Positions 27,798 through 36,976 of a stretch of DNA of 64,000 nt are shown here, piece by piece (position 1 is the first letter of the stretch; each line of letters opens with the position of its first letter). Source of the DNA: DATJLY01 sp963773665 (lineage in GTDB: Bacteria > Pseudomonadota > Alphaproteobacteria > ATCC43930 > CGMCC-115725); contig CAVZBZ010000001.1 in NCBI GenBank assembly GCA_963773665.1, forward strand, positions 1,302,001-1,366,000. The letters run 5' to 3'. A model generated the notes under the pieces. It was not told where the DNA came from. It searched no databases and saw only the letters and a list, made by a program, of their open reading frames with translations. The translations under genes and the position numbers were made by a program.

Positions 27798-28088
27798 GTG
27801 CCGCGTGTCGTCTGGACGCCGTCGGCCTTGCGCGACGTGGCGCGGCTCCACGATTTTCTCGTGCGCAAGAACCGCGCCGCCGCACGCCGCGCGGTGCGCG
27901 CGATCCGGCAAGACATGAAAGCCCTCGCGACGCATCCGGAAATCGGCCGCCCAATCGAGGAGATGGCGCCCGAGTTTCGCGAATGGCTCATCCCGTTCGG
28001 CGACGGATTCTATGTCGCGCTCTACCGCTTCGACGGCGACCTGGTCGCGATCCTCGCCGTGCGCCACGGCAAGGACGCGGGTTATTGA
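27798..28088 (+). CDS. ParE/RelE-family toxin
   Basis: 96 residues from GTG 27798: VVWTPSALRDVARLHDFLVR, HPEIGRPIEEM, REWLIPFGDGFYVALYR and the closing VAILAVRHGKDAGY. This matches the ParE-type plasmid stabilisation fold, which targets gyrase or translation depending on subgroup. With the preceding antitoxin it forms a complete type II module located outside the island. Confidence 0.88.
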   Translation: MPRVVWTPSALRDVARLHDFLVRKNRAAARRAVRAIRQDMKALATHPEIGRPIEEMAPEFREWLIPFGDGFYVALYRFDGDLVAILAVRHGKDAGY

Positions 28089-28100
28089 GGCGATGCCGTG

Positions 28101-29216
28101 TCACCGCGGGCGCCAGGTGAAGACGGAGGAGACGGCGTAGTTCCACACCACGCCCACCGCCGCGCCGGCCAGGCCGGCAAGCCACCACGAGTAATGCTCC
28201 TCGAAGGCGGCCGATGCGATGCCGACACCGGCGACCGCACCCAGCGAACATATGGCGTAGAACGAGAGCAGGCCGGTGAAGAAGCGGTAGCCGCGCAAGC
28301 GTTTGTCGCGATAGGTGAGCAGGTTGTTCAGCGCGAAGTTGCTCGTCATGGCGACGATGGTTGCGGTCGCCTGGGCCACGGGGAACGGCGCCGCGACGAG
28401 CATGAGGCGCAGCGCCACGAGATTGACCACGACGCCCGATCCGCCCACCGCGCCGAACAGGACGAAGCGGGTCGGCAAGAAGCGGCCGAACAGCTTGTCC
28501 AGGAGCAGCATGAGATATTCCCACACCACCAGCGTATCGAGCTTGCTTTCGCCGTGGATGCGCGGGCGGAAGCGGTAGGGCAGCTCCTTGAAGCGCAAGG
28601 GCGTGGGCGCGGACGCGAAGAGGTCGAGCAGGATCTTGAAGCCCTGGCCCGAAAGCCGCCGCACGGCGCGGTCGAAGGCCGCGCGCCGGATCACGAAGAA
28701 GCCGCTCATCGGATCGGTCAGCTCGGCCGAGACGACGAGGCGGGCAAGGCGCGTCGCAACCCCGCTGATGCGGACGCGCTCCTTGTCCCACTCGCCGACG
28801 CCGCCGCCTTCGACATAGCGGGAGCCGACGACGATATCGAGGTCGTCCGCCTTGACCGTCTCGAGCATGCGCGGCAGCAGGGTCTCGTCGTGCTGCATGT
28901 CGGCGTCGAGCACGGCGACGAACGGCGCAGTCGAGGACTGGATACCCTCGATCACCGCGGTCGAGAGGCCGCGCCGGCCGATGCGGTGGATGCAGCGCAC
29001 ATGCCGGTCGCGGCGCGCCAGCGTCTTCACCGCGTCGGCGGTGCGGTCCGGCGAATCGTCGTCGACATAGATCACCTCCCAGGCGATGCCCTTGAGGCAT
29101 GCGCCGAGGCGCTCGACCAGCGGCTCGATATTGTCGCGTTCGTTGAAGCTCGGCACGATCACGGCGAGCTCGACGGCGGCCGTCTCGGTCTCGGGCGGCA
29201 TCGGCGCGTCGGCCAC
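28101..29216 (-). CDS. GT2 glycosyltransferase fused to GtrA-like membrane domain
   Basis: 371 residues. Residues about 15-240 are a dolichyl-phosphate-mannose-synthase-like GT2 domain (VIVPSFNERDNIEPLV, VDDDSPDRTAD, LDADMQHDE). The rest is a GtrA domain of four membrane spans (RFVLFGAVGGSGVVVNLVAL, FALNNLLTYRDKR). Such fusions load sugar onto a polyprenyl phosphate and help flip it for envelope glycosylation. The stop of the thioesterase gene immediately precedes its start. Confidence 0.87.
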   Translation of the reverse strand: MADAPMPPETETAAVELAVIVPSFNERDNIEPLVERLGACLKGIAWEVIYVDDDSPDRTADAVKTLARRDRHVRCIHRIGRRGLSTAVIEGIQSSTAPFVAVLDADMQHDETLLPRMLETVKADDLDIVVGSRYVEGGGVGEWDKERVRISGVATRLARLVVSAELTDPMSGFFVIRRAAFDRAVRRLSGQGFKILLDLFASAPTPLRFKELPYRFRPRIHGESKLDTLVVWEYLMLLLDKLFGRFLPTRFVLFGAVGGSGVVVNLVALRLMLVAAPFPVAQATATIVAMTSNFALNNLLTYRDKRLRGYRFFTGLLSFYAICSLGAVAGVGIASAAFEEHYSWWLAGLAGAAVGVVWNYAVSSVFTWRPR

Positions 29217-29591
29217 TCAGCCCTTCTTTCCGGCGAGCCGCTCGCGCCGCACGATGGCACGCACGTGGCGCCCCTTCATGACGAGCTTGTCGCCCTGATG
29301 CGCCTCGACCTCGAAGGTGATGCGGCGGCCCTCGGCGGAGACGATCTTTGCGGTGGCGACGATCGGGCGGCCGAGGAAGGCCGCGGCCAGGTGGTCGACC
29401 TCGACCCGCGTCCCGACCGAGACCTCGCCCTCCTCGACGAACGGCAGGATGGCGCGGTGGCTCGTCTGCTCGAGAAAGCCGATGAGCGACGGCGTGCTCA
29501 CCACCTCGGCATTGCCGACGACCGAAGCGGTGTGGCGCTCTTCCGGGTTGAATTCGAGCGTGTTCGCCCGCCCGAGCGGAATGTCCTTCAT
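29217..29591 (-). CDS. hotdog-fold thioesterase family protein
   Basis: 124 residues: VGNAEVVSTPSLIGFLEQTS, VGTRVEVDHLAAAFLG and ITFEVEAHQGDKLVMKG. These match the FlK-like (fluoroacetyl-CoA thioesterase) subgroup, in which Thr/Glu/His act in catalysis; T, E and H are all present at comparable places. ATG 29591 is preferred to TTG 29606. Adjacent to the glycosyltransferase gene with no gap. Confidence 0.75.
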   Translation of the reverse strand: MKDIPLGRANTLEFNPEERHTASVVGNAEVVSTPSLIGFLEQTSHRAILPFVEEGEVSVGTRVEVDHLAAAFLGRPIVATAKIVSAEGRRITFEVEAHQGDKLVMKGRHVRAIVRRERLAGKKG

Positions 29592-29655
29592 CGCGGTGCG
29601 CCCCAAGCCGTTTTGCGCGCCTTGCTATGCCCTGCCCGCGGCCGGGGCGCAAGCC

Positions 29656-29835
29656 TCACTCGTCTCGGCGCGTCAGTTCGGTCAGCAATTTCATTGCCTC
29701 GTCCTTGTCGATGAGGGTCGGGGCGCCGCACCAGGCGCAGGTGAAGAACGTGTTATCCTGCACCCAACGCACCGGCTTCAGCGTCTGGCGCCGGCAGCGT
29801 GGACACAGGAGCGGCAGGATCTCGCCCAATTCCAT
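29656..29835 (-). CDS. small zinc-ribbon protein
   Basis: 59 residues with two CxxC knuckles (LLCPRCRRQTLKPVRW and FFTCAWCGAPTL), then a short helix ending LLTELTRRDE. A compact zinc ribbon of unknown role. It lies between the thioesterase gene and arfB, the latter being divergent. Confidence 0.55.
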   Translation of the reverse strand: MELGEILPLLCPRCRRQTLKPVRWVQDNTFFTCAWCGAPTLIDKDEAMKLLTELTRRDE

Positions 29836-29936
29836 CGTTCGCGGACCGAGGGCAATGCACGAACGGAGGCGTGAACGCCGGCGCCTTGGCGAAGTTCATT
29901 GCCACGGTCCGGCCGGAGCGCCCACAATCCGCCGCC

Positions 29937-30362
29937 ATGATTCGGGTCACGCGCGACATCGCGCTCGACGAGCGCGCGATCGAGGAACACTTCATCCGCG
30001 CCTCGGGCCCCGGCGGCCAGAACGTCAACAAGGTCGCGACCGCGGTGCAGCTGCGCTTCGCGATCGACGCGGCAGCGGGGCTCAGCGACGCCGTACGGCT
30101 GCGCTTGAAGCGGCTCGGCGGGCGGCGGGTGACGCAGGACGGCGTCCTGGTCATCACCGCCGCGCGGTTTCGCTCGCAGGATCGCAACCGGACGGATGCG
30201 CTCGAGCGTCTCGTGGCGCTGGTGCGGCGCGCGGCCGAGCCGGTGAAGGTGCGGCGGCCGACGCGCCCCACCGCGGGATCTTCCGCGCGCCGGCACCGGG
30301 AAAAGGTGCTGCGCGCCCGTTTGAAGCGGCTGCGCGGCGGCGTACGCGGCGAGCAGGAATAG
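29937..30362 (+). CDS. arfB: alternative ribosome-rescue factor ArfB (YaeJ-type hydrolase)
   Basis: 141 residues. The catalytic GGQ lies in FIRASGPGGQNVNKVATAV, within a release-factor domain 3 fold. The C-terminus is a basic tail (RRHREKVLRARLKRLRGG) that enters the mRNA channel of stalled ribosomes. It hydrolyses peptidyl-tRNA on ribosomes that lack a stop codon. Confidence 0.92.
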   Translation: MIRVTRDIALDERAIEEHFIRASGPGGQNVNKVATAVQLRFAIDAAAGLSDAVRLRLKRLGGRRVTQDGVLVITAARFRSQDRNRTDALERLVALVRRAAEPVKVRRPTRPTAGSSARRHREKVLRARLKRLRGGVRGEQE

Positions 30363-30454
30363 ACTCCCCCACCCTTCCGCGCGGCGCCGGGCGCGGCTAG
30401 GATGGACCGGCGGCAGGCGCCATGCGCCGCACCTCCGACCCAAGGGAGTGCCCT

Positions 30455-31432
30455 ATGTCGACCGCGAGCGATTGGGAAATCCCGGCCCATGCCCAGCCGA
30501 AGCCCGAGGACTGGGCGTTCGATCTCGACCGCGCTCTCAATTCGGTGCTGACGCTCCGGGCGGCGATCCCGGCCGATGCCTTTACCGCCGGCACGCTCGG
30601 CACCGAGCGCGGCGGCAACGCGGTCGTGATCCGCGCCGACGGGCTCGTGCTGACGATCGGCTATCTCATCACCGAGGCCGACACGATCTGGCTCAACACG
30701 AATGACGGACGCGCCGTGCCGGGGCATGTGCTGGCCTATGACCAGGAGACCGGGTTCGGCCTTGTCCAGGCGCTCGGCAAGCTCAACATCCCGCCGCTGC
30801 CGATGGGCCGCTCGGCGCGCGTCAAGGTCGGCGACCGCGCCATCGTCGCCGGCGGCGGCGGACGCCAGCACGCCGTCTCGGTGCGCATCGCGGCGAAGCA
30901 GGAATTCGCCGGATACTGGGAATATCTTCTCGACGAGGCGATCTTCACGAGCCCGGCCCATCCCAACTGGGGCGGCGCCGCGCTCATCATGGGCGACGGC
31001 ACGCTCGCCGGGATCGGCTCGCTCCATCTCCAGCAAGCGCGCGAGCACGGGCCGCCCGAGCATCTCAACATGATCGTGCCAATCGATCTCCTGCCGCCGA
31101 TTCTCGACGATCTGACGAAGATCGGCCGGCCCTCGCATCCGCCGCGGCCGTGGCTCGGCCTCTATGCCACCGAGGTCGAGGACAAGGTCATGATCGCCGG
31201 TCTTTCCAATACCGGCCCGGCAAAGCGCGCCGGCCTCAAGATGGGCGACATCCTGCTGTCCGTGGGCGGCGACGAGATCAAGGACCTCGCCTCGCTCTAT
31301 CGCGGCATCTGGCGCTCGGGCTCGGCCGGGGTGAAGGTGCAGATGCTCGTCTACCGCGACGGGCGCACCATCGACCTCGACGTCAAGTCGGCCGACCGCA
31401 GTAGTTTTTTGAAAAGCCCAAGCCTGCACTGA
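30455..31432 (+). CDS. HtrA/trypsin-like protein with PDZ domain, catalytic triad missing
   Basis: 325 residues. Residues about 30-215 follow the S1C (HtrA) fold and about 225-310 a PDZ domain (WLGLYATEVEDKVMIAGLSN, GLKMGDILLSVGGDEI). The His site is replaced (GLVLTIGYLITEAD where active enzymes have GLVLTNxHVI). The Asp segment reads DQETGFGLVQ and the Ser segment PNWGGAAL (Trp172 in place of GNSGG). It is thus probably a non-proteolytic binding protein. No signal peptide. AAGGGAG precedes the ATG at 30455. Confidence 0.75.
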   Translation: MSTASDWEIPAHAQPKPEDWAFDLDRALNSVLTLRAAIPADAFTAGTLGTERGGNAVVIRADGLVLTIGYLITEADTIWLNTNDGRAVPGHVLAYDQETGFGLVQALGKLNIPPLPMGRSARVKVGDRAIVAGGGGRQHAVSVRIAAKQEFAGYWEYLLDEAIFTSPAHPNWGGAALIMGDGTLAGIGSLHLQQAREHGPPEHLNMIVPIDLLPPILDDLTKIGRPSHPPRPWLGLYATEVEDKVMIAGLSNTGPAKRAGLKMGDILLSVGGDEIKDLASLYRGIWRSGSAGVKVQMLVYRDGRTIDLDVKSADRSSFLKSPSLH

Positions 31433-31449
31433 GACGGCAGCAGGAGCGC

Positions 31450-32817
31450 TCACGCCGTCTGCGCCGGCGGCTCGACCCTTTGCGCGGTGTCGCCGAAGAT
31501 TGCGCCGTCGGCGGCCGCGTCGGCGAGATTGGCGCCGTTCAGATCGGCGCGCGTCAGGTCGGCATTGTCGAGGTTCGAGCGCGACAGGTCGGCGCCCGCG
31601 AGCTTCGCATGGTTGAGCCGCGCGCTTTCGAGATTGGCGCCGCCGAGCTTGGCGCCTTCGAGGTTGGCTGGATAATCGAACTTGCCGTCGCCGACATTGT
31701 CGAGCGGCGAGAGATTCGCGCGGATGAGCGACGCGCCGGCGAGGTGGGCGCGAACGAGCTTCGCCCCGCGCAAATCGGCGCGGTCGAGATGTGCATCGCG
31801 CAGGTCGGCCAAGGACAGGTCGCACATCGCGAGCGAGGCGCGCGACAGATCGGCGCCGCGCAGCACCGCGCGGGCGAGATTGGCGAGCGCGAGATTGACG
31901 GCGCGCAGATCGCGGCCGGCGAGGTCGCACGCGGTCAGCACGGCGCGGCGGCCATTCTTGCCTTTGGTGTCGAGCCAGAGGGCATGCAGGCGCAGCACCT
32001 CGCGCATGTCCTCGGGCGAAATCTCGCGCAGATCGTCGCCGGTGAGCTGCAGGCATTTCGCCGTCTGCAGGCTCTTCGGGTCGACCACCGCGCCGCTGAT
32101 GTCAACGTCGCGCAGCTCGGCGCCGGCGAGCTTCGCCTCGCTCAGCACCGCGCCGCGCAGGGTCGCGCCGTTGAGAATGGCGCCGGCGAGATTGGCGCGC
32201 TCGAGCACCGCGCCCGTCATGTCGACGTTGCGCAGATCGGCCCCGGCGAGATCGACGTCGCGCAGAATGGCGTCGGTGAGATTGGCGCGCACGCACGACA
32301 CGTCCGACATCTTCGCGCCGGTGAGATCGGCGTCGCGCGCCTCGACCGAGCAGAGATCGGTGCGCGTGTTCTCCATCACCTTGGTGCGCGCGCTGCTGTC
32401 GTCGCTGAAGCGCATGACGAGCGCCTTGCGCATATCGGCGCGCGGCAGGCGCGCGCGATTCATCTGCGCTCCCCTGAGACAGCTGCCGCGCATATCGGCG
32501 TCCGACAGATCGGCATTGTTGAGATTGGCGACGCGGAGATCGGCGCCGAACAGGTTCGCGTTCTTGAGGCGGGCGTTGCTCAGGATGGTGCGTTGCAGCT
32601 TGGCGCCGGTGAGATCGGCGCCGGTGAGATCCTGGCCCGAGAGATCGGCGGCAGAGAGGTCGTAATAAGCGAGCACCGCCCGGCGCCCGCCCTGCTTTTC
32701 CGCAAGGTAGCGCTGGTGCAGCTGCAGAACCTGACGCAACTCCTGTGACGTAAGGTGCCGCATTTCCTCGCTCGATCCCGCGGCCAATCCGGTCATGGTG
32801 CGATTAAAGGCCTGCAC
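31450..32817 (-). CDS. pentapeptide-repeat protein with two repeat blocks
   Basis: 455 residues made largely of A(D/N)Lxx pentapeptides, expected to form a right-handed quadrilateral beta helix. A helical header LRQVLQLHQRYLAEKQGGRR (about residue 27) recurs in altered form as MREVLRLHALWLDTKGKNGR (about residue 268), each followed by RAVL and a repeat block, so the protein is an internal duplication. The start may be the first Met or a later one. Function unknown; some relatives mimic DNA and shield gyrase. Confidence 0.8.
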   Translation of the reverse strand: MQAFNRTMTGLAAGSSEEMRHLTSQELRQVLQLHQRYLAEKQGGRRAVLAYYDLSAADLSGQDLTGADLTGAKLQRTILSNARLKNANLFGADLRVANLNNADLSDADMRGSCLRGAQMNRARLPRADMRKALVMRFSDDSSARTKVMENTRTDLCSVEARDADLTGAKMSDVSCVRANLTDAILRDVDLAGADLRNVDMTGAVLERANLAGAILNGATLRGAVLSEAKLAGAELRDVDISGAVVDPKSLQTAKCLQLTGDDLREISPEDMREVLRLHALWLDTKGKNGRRAVLTACDLAGRDLRAVNLALANLARAVLRGADLSRASLAMCDLSLADLRDAHLDRADLRGAKLVRAHLAGASLIRANLSPLDNVGDGKFDYPANLEGAKLGGANLESARLNHAKLAGADLSRSNLDNADLTRADLNGANLADAAADGAIFGDTAQRVEPPAQTA

Positions 32818-32895
32818 CCGTTACGAAATTGCTAAGTAAAAACGTGGGATTTTAGAGACTTTCTCGGGATTTGCCGGCGCTTCGCCGGGCGCGGC

Positions 32896-33816
32896 TCAGG
32901 CCGCCTTGCTCAGGATCGGCTGCATCTGCGGCAGGTCCTTGAGCCGCGATGCAAGCTCGGCGCGCTGCGCGGGCGCCAGCGGGCGGTTCGGCGGCAGCAG
33001 GATGCGCCACGACGGATCGCCGGTCATGAGCGCCATCACTTCCTTCAGCGCCGCCTGCAGCGGATAGGACTGGAATACGAGCCGCACGTCGGTGAGGCCG
33101 CGCTGCAAGCCCTCGGCCTCGGCGCTCTTCCAGCCGGCATAGACCGGCCGCGCCAAGGGCGCCGTGACGTTGGTCGAGGCCGAGATGCAGCCGACCCCGC
33201 CGGCGCGCAAATTGGCCAGCAGGAATTCCTCGCTGCCCGAGAACACGCCGAAGCCCGGGAACTCGCGCAGAAACGTGGCCGATACCTGCCAGTCGCCGGA
33301 ACTGTCCTTCAAGCCCGCGATCGTGTCGCCATAGGCGCGCTTCAGCCGGGCGACGAGCGGCACCGTGATCGGCACGGTCGAGAGCTGCGGGAAATGGTAG
33401 AGGTAAAGCTTCAGTCGCGCGTCGCCAACTCTCTCGACGACCTCGGAGAAGAAGGCGAAGAGCCCGTCCTCGCTCGGGTTCTTGTAATAGAACGGCGGCA
33501 GCAGCAGCGCGCCCCCGCCGCCCGCCTCGACCACCGATTTCGTCACCGTGACGGCATCGGCAAGCGCGCACGAGCCCGCGCCGAAGATGCAATCGGCCAG
33601 CGGCACGCCGCCCGCGCGCGCCGCATCGATCAGCTTCAGGCGCTGCGCCACCGAGAGGGAGTTCGCCTCGCCCGTCGTGCCCAAGGGCGCGAGCCCGTCG
33701 CAGCCATTGGCGAGCAGCCACTTGCAGTGGCGCACGAAGCGCTCGGGATCGGGCTCGAGCTTTTCCGTGAAGGGCGTCAGCACCGCGGCATAGACGCCGC
33801 GCAATTTTTCCGCCAT
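32896..33816 (-). CDS. dihydrodipicolinate synthase / N-acetylneuraminate lyase family protein
   Basis: 306 residues of the class I aldolase TIM barrel: YAAVLTPFTEKLEPD, PLGTTGEANSLS, LLLPPFYYKNPSEDGLF, the tyrosine in YLYHFPQ and the Schiff-base lysine in IAGLKDSSGDW. The family includes several catabolic lyases as well as DapA; isolated position and divergence from DapA motifs suggest a catabolic aldolase. Start ATG 33816, divergent from the aldolase/SDR fusion. Confidence 0.8.
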   Translation of the reverse strand: MAEKLRGVYAAVLTPFTEKLEPDPERFVRHCKWLLANGCDGLAPLGTTGEANSLSVAQRLKLIDAARAGGVPLADCIFGAGSCALADAVTVTKSVVEAGGGGALLLPPFYYKNPSEDGLFAFFSEVVERVGDARLKLYLYHFPQLSTVPITVPLVARLKRAYGDTIAGLKDSSGDWQVSATFLREFPGFGVFSGSEEFLLANLRAGGVGCISASTNVTAPLARPVYAGWKSAEAEGLQRGLTDVRLVFQSYPLQAALKEVMALMTGDPSWRILLPPNRPLAPAQRAELASRLKDLPQMQPILSKAA

Positions 33817-33911
33817 CGCGCGCTCCGATTTTCGATCCCACGATGTTAGACCACGCGCCACGACGCCGAAAGGCCGCTGGCGGCGGCGCGCGCGCGGCCT
33901 ATTATGCGGGG

Positions 33912-35972
33912 ATGCGGAGCGAATGGGCCGAAGGCGACGCGGACGCGATCGTGGCGCATTACGGCGCGCGCGGCATCGGCCGCGATCTGGCGCTGCGCGT
34001 CTATAGCGCGCGCCTTCTCGGCCGCGACAAGCGGCTCGTCCTCCACGGCGGCGGCAACAGCTCGCTCAAGACGGCACTCCCCGACCTCATGGGCGAGGAG
34101 ACCGAAGTGCTGTGCGTCAAGGGCAGCGGCTGGGACATGGCGGATATCGAGCCCGCGGGCCTGCCGGCCGTGCGGCTCGGCAATCTGCGCAAGCTGCGCA
34201 AGCTCGTGGCACTTTCGGACGAGGAGATGGTGCGGGTGCAGCGCGCCAACCTGCTCGACCCGATGGCGCCCAATCCCTCGGTCGAGACGCTGCTCCACGC
34301 CTTCCTGCCGCACCGCTATGTCGATCACACGCACGCGACCGCGATCCTCAGCATCGCCGACCAGCCGGACGGGGCAGCGCGCTGCGCCGAGCTTTATGGG
34401 CGGCGCATGGCGCTCGTGCCCTATATCCCGCCGGGCTTCGCGCTCGCCAAAAAGGCGGCCGAGATCTACGAAGCCGAGCCGGACGTCGAAGGGCTCGTGC
34501 TGCTGAAGCACGGCGTCTTCACCTTCGGCGATTCCGCGAAGGAATCCTACGAACGCATGATCGACGCCGTGACGATGGCCGAGGACCGGCTCGCGCGCCG
34601 GCGCAACGTCGTCTTCATCGCGCGGCCGCTGCCACAAAAAGTCGCGCCGGTGGCGGAGGTGGCGCCCATCCTGCGCGGCACGTGCAGCCGCAAGGATGCG
34701 AAGGCGGATGGGGCCTATCTGCGGCTCGTCCTGGAGCACCGCGCCGGCCCCGCAATCCTCGATTATGTCAACGGCGCCGAGCTCGAGCGCTATGCCAATG
34801 CGGGCGTGGTGACGCCCGACCACACGATCCGCACCAAGAACTATCCGCTGATCGTGCCGCCGCCCGAGGCGGGGCGGATCGAGGATTTTTCCCGCGAGGT
34901 GCAGGCGCGGGCGGCGAAATTCATGGCCGATTACGAGGCATATTTCCGCCGCCGCAATGCGGGCCAGTCGCCGCCGAAAACCATGCTCGACCCGCTGCCG
35001 CGCGTCATTCTGGTGCCGGGACTGGGGTTGTTCGGTCTCGGCCGCAGCGCCAAGGACGCGGCGGTTGCGGCCGACATCGCCGAGAACGCGATCGAGACCA
35101 TCACCGGCGCCGAATCCATCGGCCGCTTCGAATCGCTGTCGCCGGCCGAGCTGTTCGACATGGAATACTGGTCGCTCGAGCAGGCGAAGCTCGGCACGTC
35201 GCAGGACAGGAAGCTCCAGGGCCAGGTGGCGGCGATCACCGGCGGCGCGGGCGCCATTGGCGCCGCGACGGCGCGGCTCATGATGCGCGAGGGCGCCGAG
35301 GTGGCGCTTTTGGACATCGACGAGGCGAAGGTTTCGGCCGCGGCAAAAGCGCTCGGCGGCGCTGCGCTCGCGGTCAGCTGCGACGTGACGGACGAGGCAT
35401 CGGTGCGCGCCGCCTTCGACCGTGTCGCAGAACGCTTCGGCGGCATCGATATTCTGGTGTCGAACGCGGGTGCGGCGTGGCAAGGGCGGATCGGCGAGGT
35501 GCCGGAAGCGGTGCTGCGGCAGAGTTTCGAGATCAATTTCTTCGCGCATCAGCGCGCGGCCCAGGCGGCGGTCCGGATCATGCTGAAGCAGCGGACGGGC
35601 GGCGCGCTTTTGTTCAACGTGTCGAAGCAGGCGGTGAATCCCGGCCCCGAGTTCGGGCCCTACGGCCTGCCCAAAGCCGCCACTTTGTTCCTGGTGCGGC
35701 AGTACGCGCTCGAATACGGCGGTGACGGCATCCGCGCCAACGCCGTCAATGCCGACCGCGTGCGCAGCGGAATTCTGACCGGCGACATGATCGCCTCGCG
35801 CGCCAAGGCGCGCGGCTTGAGCGAAGAGCAATACATGACCGGCAATCTCCTGCATCGCGAGGTCGGGGCCGAGGACGTGGCCGAGGCCTTCCTCAATCAC
35901 GCGGTCGCGCTCAAGACCACCGGCGATGTGACGACGGTCGATGGCGGCAACATCGCCGCGGCGCTGCGCTGA
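33912..35972 (+). CDS. bifunctional class II aldolase / short-chain dehydrogenase (RhaD-type)
   Basis: 686 residues. The class II aldolase/adducin domain fills about 1-400 (VLHGGGNSSLKT, YVDHTHATAILSI, KHGVFTFGDSAKESYERMID). An SDR domain fills about 430-686 (AAITGGAGAIGAATARLMM, Asn in VSNAGAAW, YGLPKAATLF). Such fusions act in rhamnose or related sugar catabolism, joining an L-rhamnulose-type aldolase to a lactaldehyde or sugar dehydrogenase. ATG 33912. Confidence 0.85.
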   Translation: MRSEWAEGDADAIVAHYGARGIGRDLALRVYSARLLGRDKRLVLHGGGNSSLKTALPDLMGEETEVLCVKGSGWDMADIEPAGLPAVRLGNLRKLRKLVALSDEEMVRVQRANLLDPMAPNPSVETLLHAFLPHRYVDHTHATAILSIADQPDGAARCAELYGRRMALVPYIPPGFALAKKAAEIYEAEPDVEGLVLLKHGVFTFGDSAKESYERMIDAVTMAEDRLARRRNVVFIARPLPQKVAPVAEVAPILRGTCSRKDAKADGAYLRLVLEHRAGPAILDYVNGAELERYANAGVVTPDHTIRTKNYPLIVPPPEAGRIEDFSREVQARAAKFMADYEAYFRRRNAGQSPPKTMLDPLPRVILVPGLGLFGLGRSAKDAAVAADIAENAIETITGAESIGRFESLSPAELFDMEYWSLEQAKLGTSQDRKLQGQVAAITGGAGAIGAATARLMMREGAEVALLDIDEAKVSAAAKALGGAALAVSCDVTDEASVRAAFDRVAERFGGIDILVSNAGAAWQGRIGEVPEAVLRQSFEINFFAHQRAAQAAVRIMLKQRTGGALLFNVSKQAVNPGPEFGPYGLPKAATLFLVRQYALEYGGDGIRANAVNADRVRSGILTGDMIASRAKARGLSEEQYMTGNLLHREVGAEDVAEAFLNHAVALKTTGDVTTVDGGNIAAALR

Positions 35973-35980
35973 GCGCCGGC

Positions 35981-36976
35981 GTGGCGCGGCGGCGGCTGCA
36001 ATTCGCCGTCGTTGCAGGGGCACTCGCCGGCCTCGCGCTGGCGGTCGGCCTCGTCGCCTGGTTCGGCGCGGCCTCGGTGCTCAAATCGCTCGAGGCGATC
36101 GGCTGGCGCGGGCTTGGCGCGATCGTCGTCGTCCATCTCGGCCTCATAGCGCTGTGCGGCGTCGGCTGGTGGGTGCTGCTGCCGCGCGAAGGGCGCATCA
36201 CCATCGCCAGCGCCACCGCTGCGCGGCTCCTGCGCGATGCCGGATCGGAGCTGCTGCCGATCTCGCCGGCGGGCGGCGCGGTGATGGGCGCGCGCGGCTT
36301 CGTGCTGGCGCACGTGCCGCTCGCCATTGCGTTCGCAACATCGGTCGTGGACATCACGCTCGAGCTGTTCGGACAGCTTGTCTTCACGGCATTGGGGATC
36401 GCGCTGCTGCTTCGCGGGGGCTGGGCGCCGGAGCTTGGCGAGACCGCGCTCATCGGCCTTGCGGTCGGCGTCGTGGCGGCATTCGGGTTCGTCGTGGCGC
36501 AGCGCGCCGGATTGTTCCTGCTGCTCGAGCGGCTGACCAACCGGATCGTCACGCGCGAATCCGCACTGCGCCCGGCGAGCGGCGGCGTGCACGAGGCGAT
36601 TGCCGCGATCTATCGCCGCCGCAGCGCGGTTGCCTGGGGTTTCCTCTGGCACCTCGCCTCCTGGTTCGCGTCGGTGTCGGAGGCGTGGATCGTGCTGAGC
36701 TTCCTCGGCGCGAACCTGCCGCTGCCGCAGATCGTGGTGCTCGAAAGCCTGATCTACGCGCTGCGCAGTGCCGCGTTCTTCGTGCCGAGCGGCTGGGGCG
36801 TGCAGGAGGGCGGATATGTCGTGCTCGGCTCGTTCATAGGATTGCCGCCGGACATGGCGCTGGCACTCTCGCTCGCCAAGCGCGCGCGCGAGCTGACGAT
36901 CGGCATCCCGGTGCTCGTGCTGTGGCAGGCGCTCGAGGCGCGCGTGTTGCGCCGCGGCTCTAGCGCTTCAGCTTGA
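35981..36976 (+). CDS. HpnL-like / lysylphosphatidylglycerol-synthase-type membrane protein
   Basis: 331 residues from GTG 35981 with about eight hydrophobic spans. Signature segments are LLRDAGSELLPISPAGGAVMGAR and SAAFFVPSGWGVQEGGYVVLG followed by LAKRARELTIG, the pattern of the hopanoid-associated HpnL branch of the LPG synthase membrane domain. No other hopanoid genes are in the window. Its end overlaps the convergent amidohydrolase gene by 17 bp. Confidence 0.7.
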   Translation: MARRRLQFAVVAGALAGLALAVGLVAWFGAASVLKSLEAIGWRGLGAIVVVHLGLIALCGVGWWVLLPREGRITIASATAARLLRDAGSELLPISPAGGAVMGARGFVLAHVPLAIAFATSVVDITLELFGQLVFTALGIALLLRGGWAPELGETALIGLAVGVVAAFGFVVAQRAGLFLLLERLTNRIVTRESALRPASGGVHEAIAAIYRRRSAVAWGFLWHLASWFASVSEAWIVLSFLGANLPLPQIVVLESLIYALRSAAFFVPSGWGVQEGGYVVLGSFIGLPPDMALALSLAKRARELTIGIPVLVLWQALEARVLRRGSSASA

